Shown piece after piece: positions 24,627 through 32,852 of a stretch of DNA of 36,765 nucleotides (position 1 is its first letter; each line of letters starts with the position of its first letter). The notes under the pieces were generated by a model. The model was not told the origin of the DNA. It saw nothing but the letters and a program-made list of their open reading frames with translations, and did not search any database. Both the position numbers and the translations under genes were made by a program. Source of the stretch: Acidobacteriota bacterium (GTDB lineage Bacteria > Acidobacteriota > Terriglobia > UBA7540); contig JAMCXS010000025.1 in NCBI GenBank assembly GCA_023474345.1, positions 1-36,765 of the forward strand, given 5' to 3'.

Positions 24627-24851
24627 TGGATGGCTTTGAAGTTTCTGCAGGAAGATACCCCGCCTTCTTCCGCTGAATCGGAGATTCGCATCCTTGAGGC
24701 AGAACCGGCACCAGGACCCACAGCGTTTTCGAGTAATAACGGATCGAATGGCGACGCTCCGGCGTGCAAGAACTGCGGAGCCATCATGACCAGCAGCGGG
24801 ACGGGCTATCGCTGTGAGAATTGCGGCAGCTCGGCCGGTGATCTTTTGTAG
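24627..24851 (+). pseudogene. TSCPD/NrdJ-type protein, 3' part with zinc ribbon
   Basis: Trp 24627 continues the frame broken at 21166: 'W-MALKFLQEDTPP', an Ala/Pro/Ser linker, then a zinc ribbon with two Cys pairs ('CKNCGAIM...YRCENCG') and a stop at 24849-24851. This linker-plus-ribbon ending is the usual C-terminus of NrdJ-type reductases. An ATG at 24630 could in theory start a separate 73-aa peptide, but no ribosome site precedes it because the RIT end abuts it. Confidence 0.8.
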
Positions 24852-24973
24852 AATTCCGTAAACTGGGTCCGCCCGAAACCCGCGAGGTTGAGGCCGAAGC
24901 ACTGGCGGTGCTTTGCCGCAATTCTTTCAGTCTGCCCGGTGCGGAGTTCAGCCAGGGTTACATCCAGCACTGA
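24842..24973 (+). pseudogene. Fragment resembling the C-terminal tail of an ArdC/ImmA-type zincin
   Basis: An open frame without a start reads 'FRKLGPPETREVEAEALAVL' and ends '...FSQGYIQH' with a stop at 24971. The 'REVEAEALA' helix followed by 'YI' resembles the third zinc-ligand helix of ArdC/ImmA-like metallopeptidases. The catalytic HExxH part is absent. It overlaps the end of the TSCPD gene in another frame, so it looks like a decayed neighbour cut by a past deletion. This is moderate to weak evidence. Confidence 0.35.
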
Positions 24974-25101
24974 AATCACAGCCAGGGAATCAATGAACGC
25001 TCAGGAAAGCGAATCTTTCACGCCGCTGACTTGATTCTTCGCGCAGCACGGCCCGCCGCGAGTGTTGCTAACGCGCCATGAACGACGTGTCCGTACCTTA
25101 G

Positions 25102-25623
25102 CTACTTGTTCTCAGTCTCCTTGTCCTTAGCCTTTGCGAAAACCCCGAGGATATTGTACGTCTCGGATGCCTTCTTCTTGCCGTCCAGGCTTACGACCCA
25201 TATCAGCCTAGCCTTATCACCTTTGAATTCGGCGTCAATGTCGTCGTTGAGCGGTACACGGCAGCTACGGTGATTTCCAGCGGGACCTGCGAACCGCTCC
25301 TTAAACTTGCTCTTGCAGTTGACAACGGCCACTCGACCGTCCGGGAGCAGCAAGGCGAGTGTTGCCCCGTAAACAGTAAACGACACCTCGTGAGCAGGCG
25401 TGACCGTGCCAGAGGCCGAGGTCGACCCGCCGCAGTTCACGCTCACATCGCCGCCGCTGCAGTTCACGCTCGTGTAGGAATTCGAGTACCAGTGCCCCGG
25501 CACGACAAAAGTGCAATCTGTCTGGTTGTCCTGCCGGTCGATAATCTTCAGGCGCAACCTTTGTGCTGACGCAGGGATCGACCACAATAGAATAAATGCC
25601 GCACCTGCGATCCTGCGACTCAT
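25102..25623 (-). CDS. Small secreted protein of unknown function
   Basis: This is a 173-aa protein from ATG 25623 with AAAGGGGAA upstream. The long open frame extends further 5' but has no start with a ribosome site. A signal peptide (1-20) ends 'SIPASAQ'. The mature part begins 'RLRLKIIDRQDNQTDCTFVV', then a Ser/Thr/Asn/Gly-rich stretch with several Cys ('VNCSGGDVSVNCGGS') and a beta-rich end. I associate this type of secreted protein with Acidobacteriota. No function can be named. The small basic gene at 25670-25813 lies just upstream on the same strand. Confidence 0.75.
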   Translation of the reverse strand: MSRRIAGAAFILLWSIPASAQRLRLKIIDRQDNQTDCTFVVPGHWYSNSYTSVNCSGGDVSVNCGGSTSASGTVTPAHEVSFTVYGATLALLLPDGRVAVVNCKSKFKERFAGPAGNHRSCRVPLNDDIDAEFKGDKARLIWVVSLDGKKKASETYNILGVFAKAKDKETENK

Positions 25624-25669
25624 GCGTTCCCCTTTCACTACGCAGGTCCTTCCGCCTCTGCGGTGCGTA

Positions 25670-25813
25670 TCACCGAGCTTTGCGTGGGCTGCGGCGCGCA
25701 GCGCCCTTTCGGCGCTCGCGCAAAGCCGCGCCAGCCACACTGCGGACCTCTTTCGACTTTGAGTGCATCTCGCGCGCAGCCTCACGCGCGACCCGCCTTG
25801 AAGTGCGTGCCAT
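25670..25813 (-). CDS. Small basic protein (47 aa)
   Basis: ATG 25813 is preceded by a strong AGGAGG. The product is 47 residues, very rich in Arg, Lys and Ala ('MARTSRRVAREAAREM', 'SVAGAALRERRKGAAR'), with no Cys or membrane segment. It may bind nucleic acid, or be a small histone-like protein of unknown role. It lies 46 bp upstream of the secreted-protein gene on the same strand. It is supported mainly by the ribosome site. Confidence 0.5.
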   Translation of the reverse strand: MARTSRRVAREAAREMHSKSKEVRSVAGAALRERRKGAARRSPRKAR

Positions 25814-26131
25814 CTGTCTTTCCTCCTGAAGCGGTTCGACCGCCAGACTACCTCAGCGAATGCTACCACACAATTGAGGGAGGCGCATCGTTGCCATCCC
25901 GCCCTCGTTGTCAAACCGCCCATGTCATCCTGCCCAAGAATAATGATTGATCGGCGGCGTGGCTCTTGCGTAGCGGTGAGAGGTCGCTGGCTGGGGCGCC
26001 GCCACCCATTCGCGCGGAGCGTTCCGCTCACTGCACCCCCTCCGCCTCAGAGGAAGCGAGTATCGGCTCGCCGGACTCGACATATCCGACCACACTACGG
26101 TCGTGAAGCCCCTGCCACAAGAGGAATTCTC
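25814..26131. other. Gene-poor stretch between divergent genes
   Basis: This 318-bp region separates the minus-strand small basic gene from the plus-strand small membrane gene. I see no supported gene, repeat or RNA. Both sets of promoters must lie here, but no convincing -35/-10 pair was picked out. Confidence 0.5.
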
Positions 26132-26323
26132 GTGTTCGAGAAGTGGATTGAAAAGCATTTCAAGTTGTTTGGAGTTTTGCTTCTTGTTCTCGCCGCGCTG
26201 AACGGATGGATCGCTTACAGAATCTTTCTCGAGCACCCGATCATGGCTTTGGCAAATGGAGCGATGGCGGTAGTGATCACGGTCGGAGTCATCCTCTCAT
26301 GGGGAACGGGCGAGACCAACTGA
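26132..26323 (+). CDS. Small two-helix membrane protein
   Basis: This is a 63-aa protein from GTG 26132, behind AGAGGAA. After a short amphipathic start ('VFEKWIEKHFK') there are two hydrophobic helices (about 11-32 and 37-58, 'LFGVLLLVLAALNGWIAY' and 'ALANGAMAVVITVGVILSW'). Function unknown. Confidence 0.6.
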   Translation: MFEKWIEKHFKLFGVLLLVLAALNGWIAYRIFLEHPIMALANGAMAVVITVGVILSWGTGETN

Positions 26324-26423
26324 GAGCTGGCAGAAATGAATTTGCGACGGATCGAGAGAGGGCCTATGGGAATGGCTGGCCGCCCAGGATTGAATCGCGC
26401 AGAAGCCGACCGGAGGAGATGCG

Positions 26424-26756
26424 ATGCGTTACGAGACGACCCGACAGCCCATGCTCTTCCTTGATTCTCGCGCCGACCCTAAGGCCCGGCAGACGCTCCT
26501 CGGCTCAACGCCAGAATCCTTCGCGCCGACTGCGGGCGCAGGAGTTGCGTACATTCCGCAGCTGCGAGACCCTTTGCGGTCACGAACGGTTTCCCCGCTG
26601 GCCGACATGCCGCTCAAGGAAACATGCGGATTCTGCGGTCGCACAGACCGCGCTCCCGGCCACGCGATTCCTGATTACGACGAGCTCGGGGCCTTTTGCA
26701 ATCAAGACTGCGCAGATCGGCGACTTCGGCTCTACTTGGAGGAAACCCCAGATTAG
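26424..26756 (+). CDS. Small protein with a possible zinc-binding C-terminus
   Basis: This is a 110-aa protein from ATG 26424, behind GGAGGAG. The N-terminal two thirds are Pro/Arg/Thr-rich and probably flexible. Residues about 68-97 contain 'CGFCGR' and 'FCNQDCADRR', spaced like a small treble-clef zinc finger. The function is unknown; a nucleic-acid-binding role is possible. Confidence 0.6.
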   Translation: MRYETTRQPMLFLDSRADPKARQTLLGSTPESFAPTAGAGVAYIPQLRDPLRSRTVSPLADMPLKETCGFCGRTDRAPGHAIPDYDELGAFCNQDCADRRLRLYLEETPD

Positions 26757-26849
26757 GCGCAGTGTTCTGTCACCCGTGACTTGATATGTGCCGCGAGTAA
26801 TTCTTGGGCAGCGATGTCCCCTGAAAAATTCGCTCAACCCGGCAACGCT

Positions 26850-27101
26850 ATGACAAGCATCCTGAAGCGCAAAACGAAACTCATCTTTGAAACTCCATTC
26901 TTGATCGGCCGCCGCCCGATGACCGTCCTGATCGAAGCTCACGGCCTGCGAGTTCGACCAAAGCGGTCTCGTCATGCCTTCGAGATTTCCTGGGCGCAGA
27001 TATTCAATCGCGCTGCCACGATCGCCGCCGAAGCTACCATCAGGACCGATCGCACACTGAAGAACGCGGACGCAGGAAATCGAAGTAGGGCCCGGCGATG
27101 A
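26850..27101 (+). CDS. Small basic unknown protein
   Basis: This is an 83-aa protein from ATG 26850; ATG 26814 is an in-frame alternative, and neither has a strong ribosome site. It is basic, with a beta-type start ('LKRKTKLIFETPFLIGRRPM') and a helical end ('FEISWAQIFNRAATIAAEA'). No family is recognised. It lies 60 bp before dnaN on the same strand. Confidence 0.5.
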   Translation: MTSILKRKTKLIFETPFLIGRRPMTVLIEAHGLRVRPKRSRHAFEISWAQIFNRAATIAAEATIRTDRTLKNADAGNRSRARR

Positions 27102-27162
27102 TCTGGACGGCAAAGCGATTCATGTCCCCGCACTCGCGTTGAAGCTAGCTGGAGGTATTCCT

Positions 27163-28275
27163 ATGGAATTTTCTGCTGATACGAAATTGCTTGCTGAAGC
27201 TCTCGACAAGATTCAGGAGGCGGTGGAAAAGAAGAGTACTATTCCGATCCTGTCCCACGTCTTGGTCGAAGCGTGCGCCAACGGACTTCGGCTTGCGGCC
27301 ACCGATCTCGAAGTGGGCATTCGAACGTTTTGCCCGGCGCAGGTGAAGGCAGCGGGGAGCGTGGCGGTTCCCGCCCGCCGATTGCTCGAAATCGTTAAGG
27401 CCCTACCTGATGCGGACGTTCGTGTCCGCGCTCTGGAAAACCACTGGGTTCAGGTCAATGCCGGGCGGTCGGTGTTCAAGCTGGCGTCGCTGGCGAAAGA
27501 CGCCTTCCCAGCGCTGCCTGACGTTCCCAAGCCGCTGGCCGAGGTGCCTGCCGGAGTGTTGGCCGGATTGATTGACTGCACCGCGTTTGCCATCTCAAAG
27601 GAGGAATCGCGCTACACGCTGAACGGCGCGCTGCTGATTCTCAAGCCGGGCAGCGTCGAGATGGTCGCAACCGACGGGCACCGCCTGCCGGTCGCGGCGC
27701 GGGATGCCGAAATCGCCGGGCTGAAGAGCGATGAGAGGCTCTTGGTTCCCAAGCGCGCCTTGGCCGGGCTTCGCCGCCTGGCCAACGCTCAGCAATCGGA
27801 CACTCCTATTCAGATCGCCAAGGATGATAGCCATCTATTTTTCTCAGCCGGGGATTCCATTCTCATCTCGCGGATATTGTCCGGTCAATTTCCCAATTAT
27901 GAAGCGGTTCTGCCCAAGTGCAACACCATCACAGCGACGCTCGACGCAGCGGCGCTGCGGGAATCGCTGCGGCGGGTCTCACTGCTTGCGTCAGAGCACA
28001 CGCACGCCGTCTCTCTCGCTCTGGACTCAGGCCGGCTCACGCTGACGACTTCGGGCGGTGAGACGGGCGAGGCCTCGGAGTCGCTCGATGCAGCCTACAG
28101 CGGCACGCCGTTGCGAGTGGGTTTCAATGCCTCGTTCATTCTCGACATGCTCAGCGTCGTCAAGACCGGCGAGGTGGAGATCGCCTTGAAGGATGCTGAG
28201 AGCGCAGTGGAATTGAGGCCCGCAGACGGGGCGGTCTACCATTATCGTTATGTGGTTATGCCAATGAGACTTTGA
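27163..28275 (+). CDS. dnaN: DNA polymerase III beta subunit (sliding clamp)
   Basis: This is a 370-aa protein, a normal clamp length, from ATG 27163 behind GGAGG (an upstream TTG at 27139 is not preferred). Three clamp domains follow each other (about 1-120, 128-245, 246-370), with typical runs 'KSTIPILSHVLVEA', 'LAATDLEVGIRT', 'VATDGHRLPVA' and the ending 'YRYVVMPMRL'. The ring-shaped dimer tethers DNA polymerase and other factors to DNA. No dnaA, recF or gyrB is beside it, unlike a chromosomal dnaN, so this is probably an extra clamp carried by the element. No key region looks damaged. Confidence 0.93.
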   Translation: MEFSADTKLLAEALDKIQEAVEKKSTIPILSHVLVEACANGLRLAATDLEVGIRTFCPAQVKAAGSVAVPARRLLEIVKALPDADVRVRALENHWVQVNAGRSVFKLASLAKDAFPALPDVPKPLAEVPAGVLAGLIDCTAFAISKEESRYTLNGALLILKPGSVEMVATDGHRLPVAARDAEIAGLKSDERLLVPKRALAGLRRLANAQQSDTPIQIAKDDSHLFFSAGDSILISRILSGQFPNYEAVLPKCNTITATLDAAALRESLRRVSLLASEHTHAVSLALDSGRLTLTTSGGETGEASESLDAAYSGTPLRVGFNASFILDMLSVVKTGEVEIALKDAESAVELRPADGAVYHYRYVVMPMRL

Positions 28276-28472
28276 TCGAGCCCTCGGTCAACAATTTGAT
28301 TTCGACTTCGGCAAGGAGATAAGTGATAGAGTGCACCGAATGGGCAATATGATTGAAGAAGTCAGGAAAGATCGCCGCCTCGCATCCGCCCCTGCCCAGC
28401 AGACTAATTTGTTCTGACGCGACCAGCTTGCTTGCGCGGGAGGCTTGGCCGCTGGATTAGGGTTCGCCTTAT

Positions 28473-30068
28473 TCAGTTATCTTCTGGATAGACGTCCGGG
28501 GCATTCAGCGTCTTCACGCTGAAAGGGCGCGACGGCTTCAGGCCGATTTGCGTAAAATAAGGCATCTGAATTGTCTTGGACCGACAGGAGTCTCCTTCAA
28601 GCAAAAGCGAGGCCTTAACGTTAAGTCGCGCGCGAATGCTTTTGCTCCCTCTGAAGAGGTCGCGTTGAAGGTCAGCCGCTTGCCGCTCGCCCGAAGGGCT
28701 CCTGAAGTAGACTTCGAGAGTCTCCAGGGGGCTCTCTAGACGCAGCTCCTTTTCGGTAAAGGGGACTGAAGTCGAATAGCTCTGCCTCCAGTCCCCGATT
28801 CTGTCGAAAGCTTTGTGGATCGTCGTCGGGACAACGCTACCGTCCGCCATAGTAGCCCTTAGCTCGATGGTGTAGGGAGGCCGCTTAATTATTATGTCCT
28901 TGAAATCCTTTGAGAAACCAATGCCGCGGGCAGTGGCAAGCATTTCATCAAAGTAGACTTCATCTCTGTGGATGACTGCCTTGCTACATCGGTGAGCTAT
29001 AACGTTTTTGATTGCCGGAACTTTTGCCGATCCTCCAACGAGAAGTGCCAGATCCACCCCCTCAAAATTTTCGACGAAGCATCTTGCTTCTTCAACTAAG
29101 CTTTTGATAGCCGCGTCTATTTGTAATAGAACTACCTTGGCCGCAGATTCGAATTCGGTCTTGGTGATTTCAAACGTGAGAAAATCACGCCCCATAAATC
29201 TTGCCTTTCCCCACCGATACGAATTCGAATTCGAAAGAGCTACTTTAACCTGCTCGCAATCGTCCTCAAAGTTGAGTTTTCCAACCGCAGGGTCAGCCTC
29301 GTATGCTCGGTAAATCTGATCTAGACCCTCAGCCCCCGTCAACTGCATAATCTTGTTGGCGACCAGTTCCTGTACTGCCGAGTCCAGGTCGGAACCTGCC
29401 CAACACCGTCCCTGTTCTGCGAGGACTGTTATTTTCTTCCACCCGTCTTCTTCGTGATACCTCACAATCGCAACGTCTGTAGTTCCCGCGCCGGAATCAA
29501 AAACTAGAAGATCCTTATTGACAGGAGGTGTAGTGGCCACGCGGGCGTATAAGACGGCCGCCGCCAACGGCTCATCAATAACGTTGCTCAAACTTACTGA
29601 CTGCGCGCCTTGGTCTAACAAAATGCGAGAAAGCGCATGCCGATGAGGCAAGTCGAAGGTAACGGGGCACACGACATTGGCAGTGAAAGTGTGTTGGGCA
29701 AGTCTTTCACCAACCAATGCAAACGACCGGGTAATGGCTTCGCCGACCACCCGCTCTGCAAGCATCTCGCATGTGAAGACCTTTCCCTGAACCAGCCTTC
29801 TGCCATCCTCCCATTCGCTAGCGGCCTTCCTGTGACCTGCCTTATCCTCCGGCCGGTCCTGCCAGTACCGTTTCACAAACCTGAGCCGACCAGGCCTTGA
29901 AAGCGTTTGCTCCCCAACAAGTATTTGGCCTGATGAATCAATGAAGCAGCTTGACGGCATCAGCGGGGATGAACCTAAGCCAATCGGAAGTAGGGAGGGG
30001 ATTTCCCTATCTCGATAAATGCTGACTCGCGTGTTCGCTGTACCATAGTCGATCCCGAGGTGAATCAT
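28473..30068 (-). CDS. Divergent Hsp70 (DnaK)-like ATPase with shortened substrate domain
   Basis: This is a 531-aa protein from ATG 30068, behind GGGAGGATGG. The nucleotide-binding domain is complete in outline: phosphate-1 'GIDYGTANTRVSI' (5-17), phosphate-2 'FDSGAGTTDVAIV' (190-202) and adenosine motif 'LLVGGSAKVPAI' (342-353). A beta-rich segment (about 390-510, 'YTIELRATMADGSVVPTTIH') resembles the start of a substrate-binding domain, but the usual helical lid is missing; DnaK is about 640 aa. It lies 12 bp downstream of a gene encoding a GrpE-type exchange factor domain. So the two probably form a dedicated chaperone or switch pair rather than the housekeeping system. No J-domain protein is seen. 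The gene is more A/T-rich than the flanking backbone. Confidence 0.88.
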   Translation of the reverse strand: MIHLGIDYGTANTRVSIYRDREIPSLLPIGLGSSPLMPSSCFIDSSGQILVGEQTLSRPGRLRFVKRYWQDRPEDKAGHRKAASEWEDGRRLVQGKVFTCEMLAERVVGEAITRSFALVGERLAQHTFTANVVCPVTFDLPHRHALSRILLDQGAQSVSLSNVIDEPLAAAVLYARVATTPPVNKDLLVFDSGAGTTDVAIVRYHEEDGWKKITVLAEQGRCWAGSDLDSAVQELVANKIMQLTGAEGLDQIYRAYEADPAVGKLNFEDDCEQVKVALSNSNSYRWGKARFMGRDFLTFEITKTEFESAAKVVLLQIDAAIKSLVEEARCFVENFEGVDLALLVGGSAKVPAIKNVIAHRCSKAVIHRDEVYFDEMLATARGIGFSKDFKDIIIKRPPYTIELRATMADGSVVPTTIHKAFDRIGDWRQSYSTSVPFTEKELRLESPLETLEVYFRSPSGERQAADLQRDLFRGSKSIRARLNVKASLLLEGDSCRSKTIQMPYFTQIGLKPSRPFSVKTLNAPDVYPEDN

Positions 30069-30080
30069 GCCATCCTCCCA

Positions 30081-32132
30081 CTACTGCAATTTCACCAGGG
30101 CACGCCGCATAATCCTTGGACCTCGCGATGTTTCGAGAATAAACCCGGATCTCATTACTTGTACTTTCCGGGTCCCACTTAATTCGCGAGCCTCCTCGGC
30201 TAGCTCGTGTAATTCTGGGTCAAAATTCAGTGTTTCTCCCGTTATCCCAACTCGTCGCACCCCCGCTCGGTCTAACATGGATGTCAGCATAGATGCTAGG
30301 CGGCTCGTTGATGGGTCTGCGCTTGATGAGATTTGCCGCTCCAAATCGTCAAGTAGCGACACAACGGGTCGAAATGCATCCATCCGGATCCCGACTTCGA
30401 GTTCCTGTTTGTTCACGGCCGCGGATGATTTCAGCATCTCCGCTAGGTCTCGGAGTCTATGCGCCTCCGCGCGAGTCTCCTGGAGCTTCGTGCCAAGCGC
30501 CTCAGTTTCTCGCTTCAATTTTTCATTTTCAGATGTGAGCGTGCTCTTGCCTTTCTCTATTTCCAGTTCAAAGATGTGAAACAGTTGCGAACCCCAACCC
30601 TTGCTGCTCAGCCTTAACAATCGCGATCCAGCATCTCCAAGAAGCCCTTCGAGGGTGTCTTTCGATTCCTCATATCTTTCAAGGGCTAATTCATACAATT
30701 GAACCAGCCTTTGGGTCGTTGTGAGCGTTGAATCGCTGGAGGACTCCTTTAGGTTTCGTCTGACGAAATCCAGCGCAGCGCCGAATAACAGCGGGTGGCG
30801 ATCCGCGCGGAGGGTGTGAATCAGCATCTCCCAAGAGCTGCTTTCTCGATTTGACAACAGTCCCGCTAGGCAGATCGCCAAGGCACTCTCTGTTTCAGGA
30901 TCTAGCCCACTAACCATTGCGTGGAAAAGCATTTCTGGGCTTGCTTCGGATTCGACAAGATCAAGCTTGACTTCGGGTGTTAGCGCCGGCGACCGAAGTA
31001 TAGAAATTTTGGTGCGAAGGTCGGTTCTTGCGTCACTATAAACAGACTTCGCCGTTTCAGGCGACCCCAGAAACTGGCGCACATTCGCTGCCTCCCAGAG
31101 TCGCGGCCGCTCAATTAATATCAAGTAAAGCTCCCTTACATCACTCTTGCGAAGGTACTTTATAAGGTCCCTTCGAATATAGATTTCGATCCTCGGCGCT
31201 CTTGCTTCATCTGGGTTGGCTATCCAGTCAAGGATGCTCTTTTTGAGGACTTCTCTGTTCGTCTCTGTGTTTAGCACCGAGTATGCCTTACTCGCAACCT
31301 CGCTTGAAGTGTGCCCTAACAAACCCTTTGCAGCCTCATGAGCCCTCGATGGACAGGTCTTCGACAGAAGGGATAGTGTAAATGCCATATCGCCATCCGT
31401 TACAGACCCAACAGGCATCCGCTCGAACCTTATTTCTGGCAATCTTGAAATCAGCTTTGAAGCCTCAGGACCCTCCAGGAAGCTGGCTGCGTAACAGACG
31501 GCGCAAAAAAGCTCAGGTAACTCAAGTGGTTGGACGTCTGCGCACTCCAGCCTCGTCAATGCCTTTTCACTTAAAACTCTGGCTCCTCTCGCCTTGTCGG
31601 ATTCAGCATATAGATCCAGATTTCTGGCGACCTCAAGAATAGCTCTGGCGTCCTTCAGGCCTTCCAATCGGGTATCGATGTCGCCACTGGAGGTTTCCGG
31701 CCCTTGACCACCTTTGAGAAGGAAACGAGTCTTCTTATGAGGGTCTACCGTGAACTTCATGCTGGAAGTGAGCTTCTTTCTGCTCGTTTTCCACCATGAT
31801 GTCCAGTTAACCTGCAGCTTTTGCAGAGCAGGTGAGAGTTCACGTTTTATGTCCTCGACATCGATGGACCTTGAATAACGGTCGCGCATCAGGCGGGACA
31901 AAACATCTTCGATGTTTTCTCGAAGCCAATCTGCATCCGGCTCGCGTTGGTAAATTAGGGCGTAATATCCGTCTGAGGGGATCAGTCGTAGCTGTCGGTT
32001 TGCCTCTGCCTTACTAATTCGCATCTCGGTCCCGTTCTTTTGCCGAAGTGATACAGAGTCCGGTCCGACGTCTGCGACACGTACAGTGCCCGCACGGGGG
32101 TGGCGGACAAAATCCCCGCTCTTTAGCTCCAC
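30081..32132 (-). CDS. Large protein with CarD/KOW-like head, helical repeats and C-terminal GrpE-like domain
   Basis: This is a 683-aa protein from GTG 32132, which has GGAGG seven bases upstream; GTG 32186 (701 aa) is an alternative. Residues 1-50 look like a small beta barrel ('GDFVRHPRAGTVRVADVG'). About 60-130 carry an acidic helix and a 'WTSWWKTSRKKL' motif like that in long GreA-type proteins. About 170-500 are helical repeats (HEAT-like). About 510-560 are coiled coil. The last ~120 residues follow GrpE: 'FRPVVSLLDDLERQ', 'MLDRAGVRRVGITGETLNFD', then 'HELAEEA' and a closing 'RIMRRALVKL'. GrpE is the nucleotide exchange factor of Hsp70. With the Hsp70-like gene 12 bp downstream, the fusion probably recycles or targets that ATPase. 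The N-terminal part hints at contact with transcription or nucleic acid. Confidence 0.85.
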   Translation of the reverse strand: MELKSGDFVRHPRAGTVRVADVGPDSVSLRQKNGTEMRISKAEANRQLRLIPSDGYYALIYQREPDADWLRENIEDVLSRLMRDRYSRSIDVEDIKRELSPALQKLQVNWTSWWKTSRKKLTSSMKFTVDPHKKTRFLLKGGQGPETSSGDIDTRLEGLKDARAILEVARNLDLYAESDKARGARVLSEKALTRLECADVQPLELPELFCAVCYAASFLEGPEASKLISRLPEIRFERMPVGSVTDGDMAFTLSLLSKTCPSRAHEAAKGLLGHTSSEVASKAYSVLNTETNREVLKKSILDWIANPDEARAPRIEIYIRRDLIKYLRKSDVRELYLILIERPRLWEAANVRQFLGSPETAKSVYSDARTDLRTKISILRSPALTPEVKLDLVESEASPEMLFHAMVSGLDPETESALAICLAGLLSNRESSSWEMLIHTLRADRHPLLFGAALDFVRRNLKESSSDSTLTTTQRLVQLYELALERYEESKDTLEGLLGDAGSRLLRLSSKGWGSQLFHIFELEIEKGKSTLTSENEKLKRETEALGTKLQETRAEAHRLRDLAEMLKSSAAVNKQELEVGIRMDAFRPVVSLLDDLERQISSSADPSTSRLASMLTSMLDRAGVRRVGITGETLNFDPELHELAEEARELSGTRKVQVMRSGFILETSRGPRIMRRALVKLQ

Positions 32133-32465
32133 CTGACTCACCTCCGATAGCCTGCAAAATTCATTTGAGTTTACCACGAACCTCACGACACTTGCGGATG
32201 TAGCAAGTCACTTGCTCCCCCTGAGTACCAAGGACCCGCTCGACCAAACGACTCAGCAATTGCCTTGACGGCAGGCGGGCGAATACCCGTGCGCCTTGTG
32301 GCCGCAGGCTTGGCTTCCGGCTAATATCGGCCCTTTGGTTGTCCCTCCAAAAAGTCAGGCGAAGCAAGCGAGATAATCTTGATTCTCCAGCAAAAGCCGC
32401 AGGATCCCTCGCCCCACTTGCTTTTGGGAGCCTCGCGAAAAGCGGGGCAGGAACGGAGAAAGAAC
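32133..32465. other. Divergent promoter region
   Basis: These 333 bp lie between the minus-strand Hsp70/GrpE operon and the plus-strand MoxR operon. There is no supported gene or strong repeat. A weak stem (GCTTTT/AAAAGC, about 32418-32441) precedes the plus-strand start. Promoters for both operons must lie here, but none could be read with confidence. Confidence 0.45.
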
Positions 32466-32852
32466 GTGATTGAGGAAGTCAAAAGAATGCAGACAGATGA
32501 GAAAACAAAGGGCACCGTCGGGCCAGTTGCTCAGCCTACAGACATCACCGGCATCGCGTGCCACGGCGAGAGGACTGAGACTTCAAGACCGCGCTTCAAC
32601 AAATTCATTTACGAAAATCTTCGTGGAAACCTCGAGGGGCACGTTGAGGCGTGGAGCCGCATGGCTGTTCGTAACCCGAGTCCTGAAATTACCCATGCAC
32701 TGTGGCTTAAAGCGGAAGGTCTGGGCTACGCGCTACGGCTGATTTACGCCTTTGAGCCCGAATTCCGAGAATTAGTCGAGAGCGCGTCGAGGGGAGCGGA
32801 ACCCACCGTCCATGCTCGCCAGCAAGAGGATCTCGAAAGGAAATCGTCATGA
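32466..32852 (+). CDS. Small protein preceding the MoxR-type ATPase
   Basis: This is a 128-aa protein from GTG 32466, after GGAGAAAGAA (ATG 32490 is possible). The N-terminal ~40 residues are polar and probably unstructured. The rest is helical ('FNKFIYENLRGNLEGHVEAW', 'EITHALWLKAEGLGYALRLI'). Its stop overlaps the ATG of the AAA+ gene (ATGA at 32849-32852), so the two are coupled. No family is recognised; an adaptor of the ATPase is a reasonable guess. Confidence 0.65.
   Translation: MIEEVKRMQTDEKTKGTVGPVAQPTDITGIACHGERTETSRPRFNKFIYENLRGNLEGHVEAWSRMAVRNPSPEITHALWLKAEGLGYALRLIYAFEPEFRELVESASRGAEPTVHARQQEDLERKSS

Noticed and set aside
25624-26031. 5' extension of the secreted-protein frame on the minus strand
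   Set aside because: It would destroy the signal peptide start at 25623 and overlaps the small basic gene. No ribosome site supports it, and its composition is typical of a shadow.
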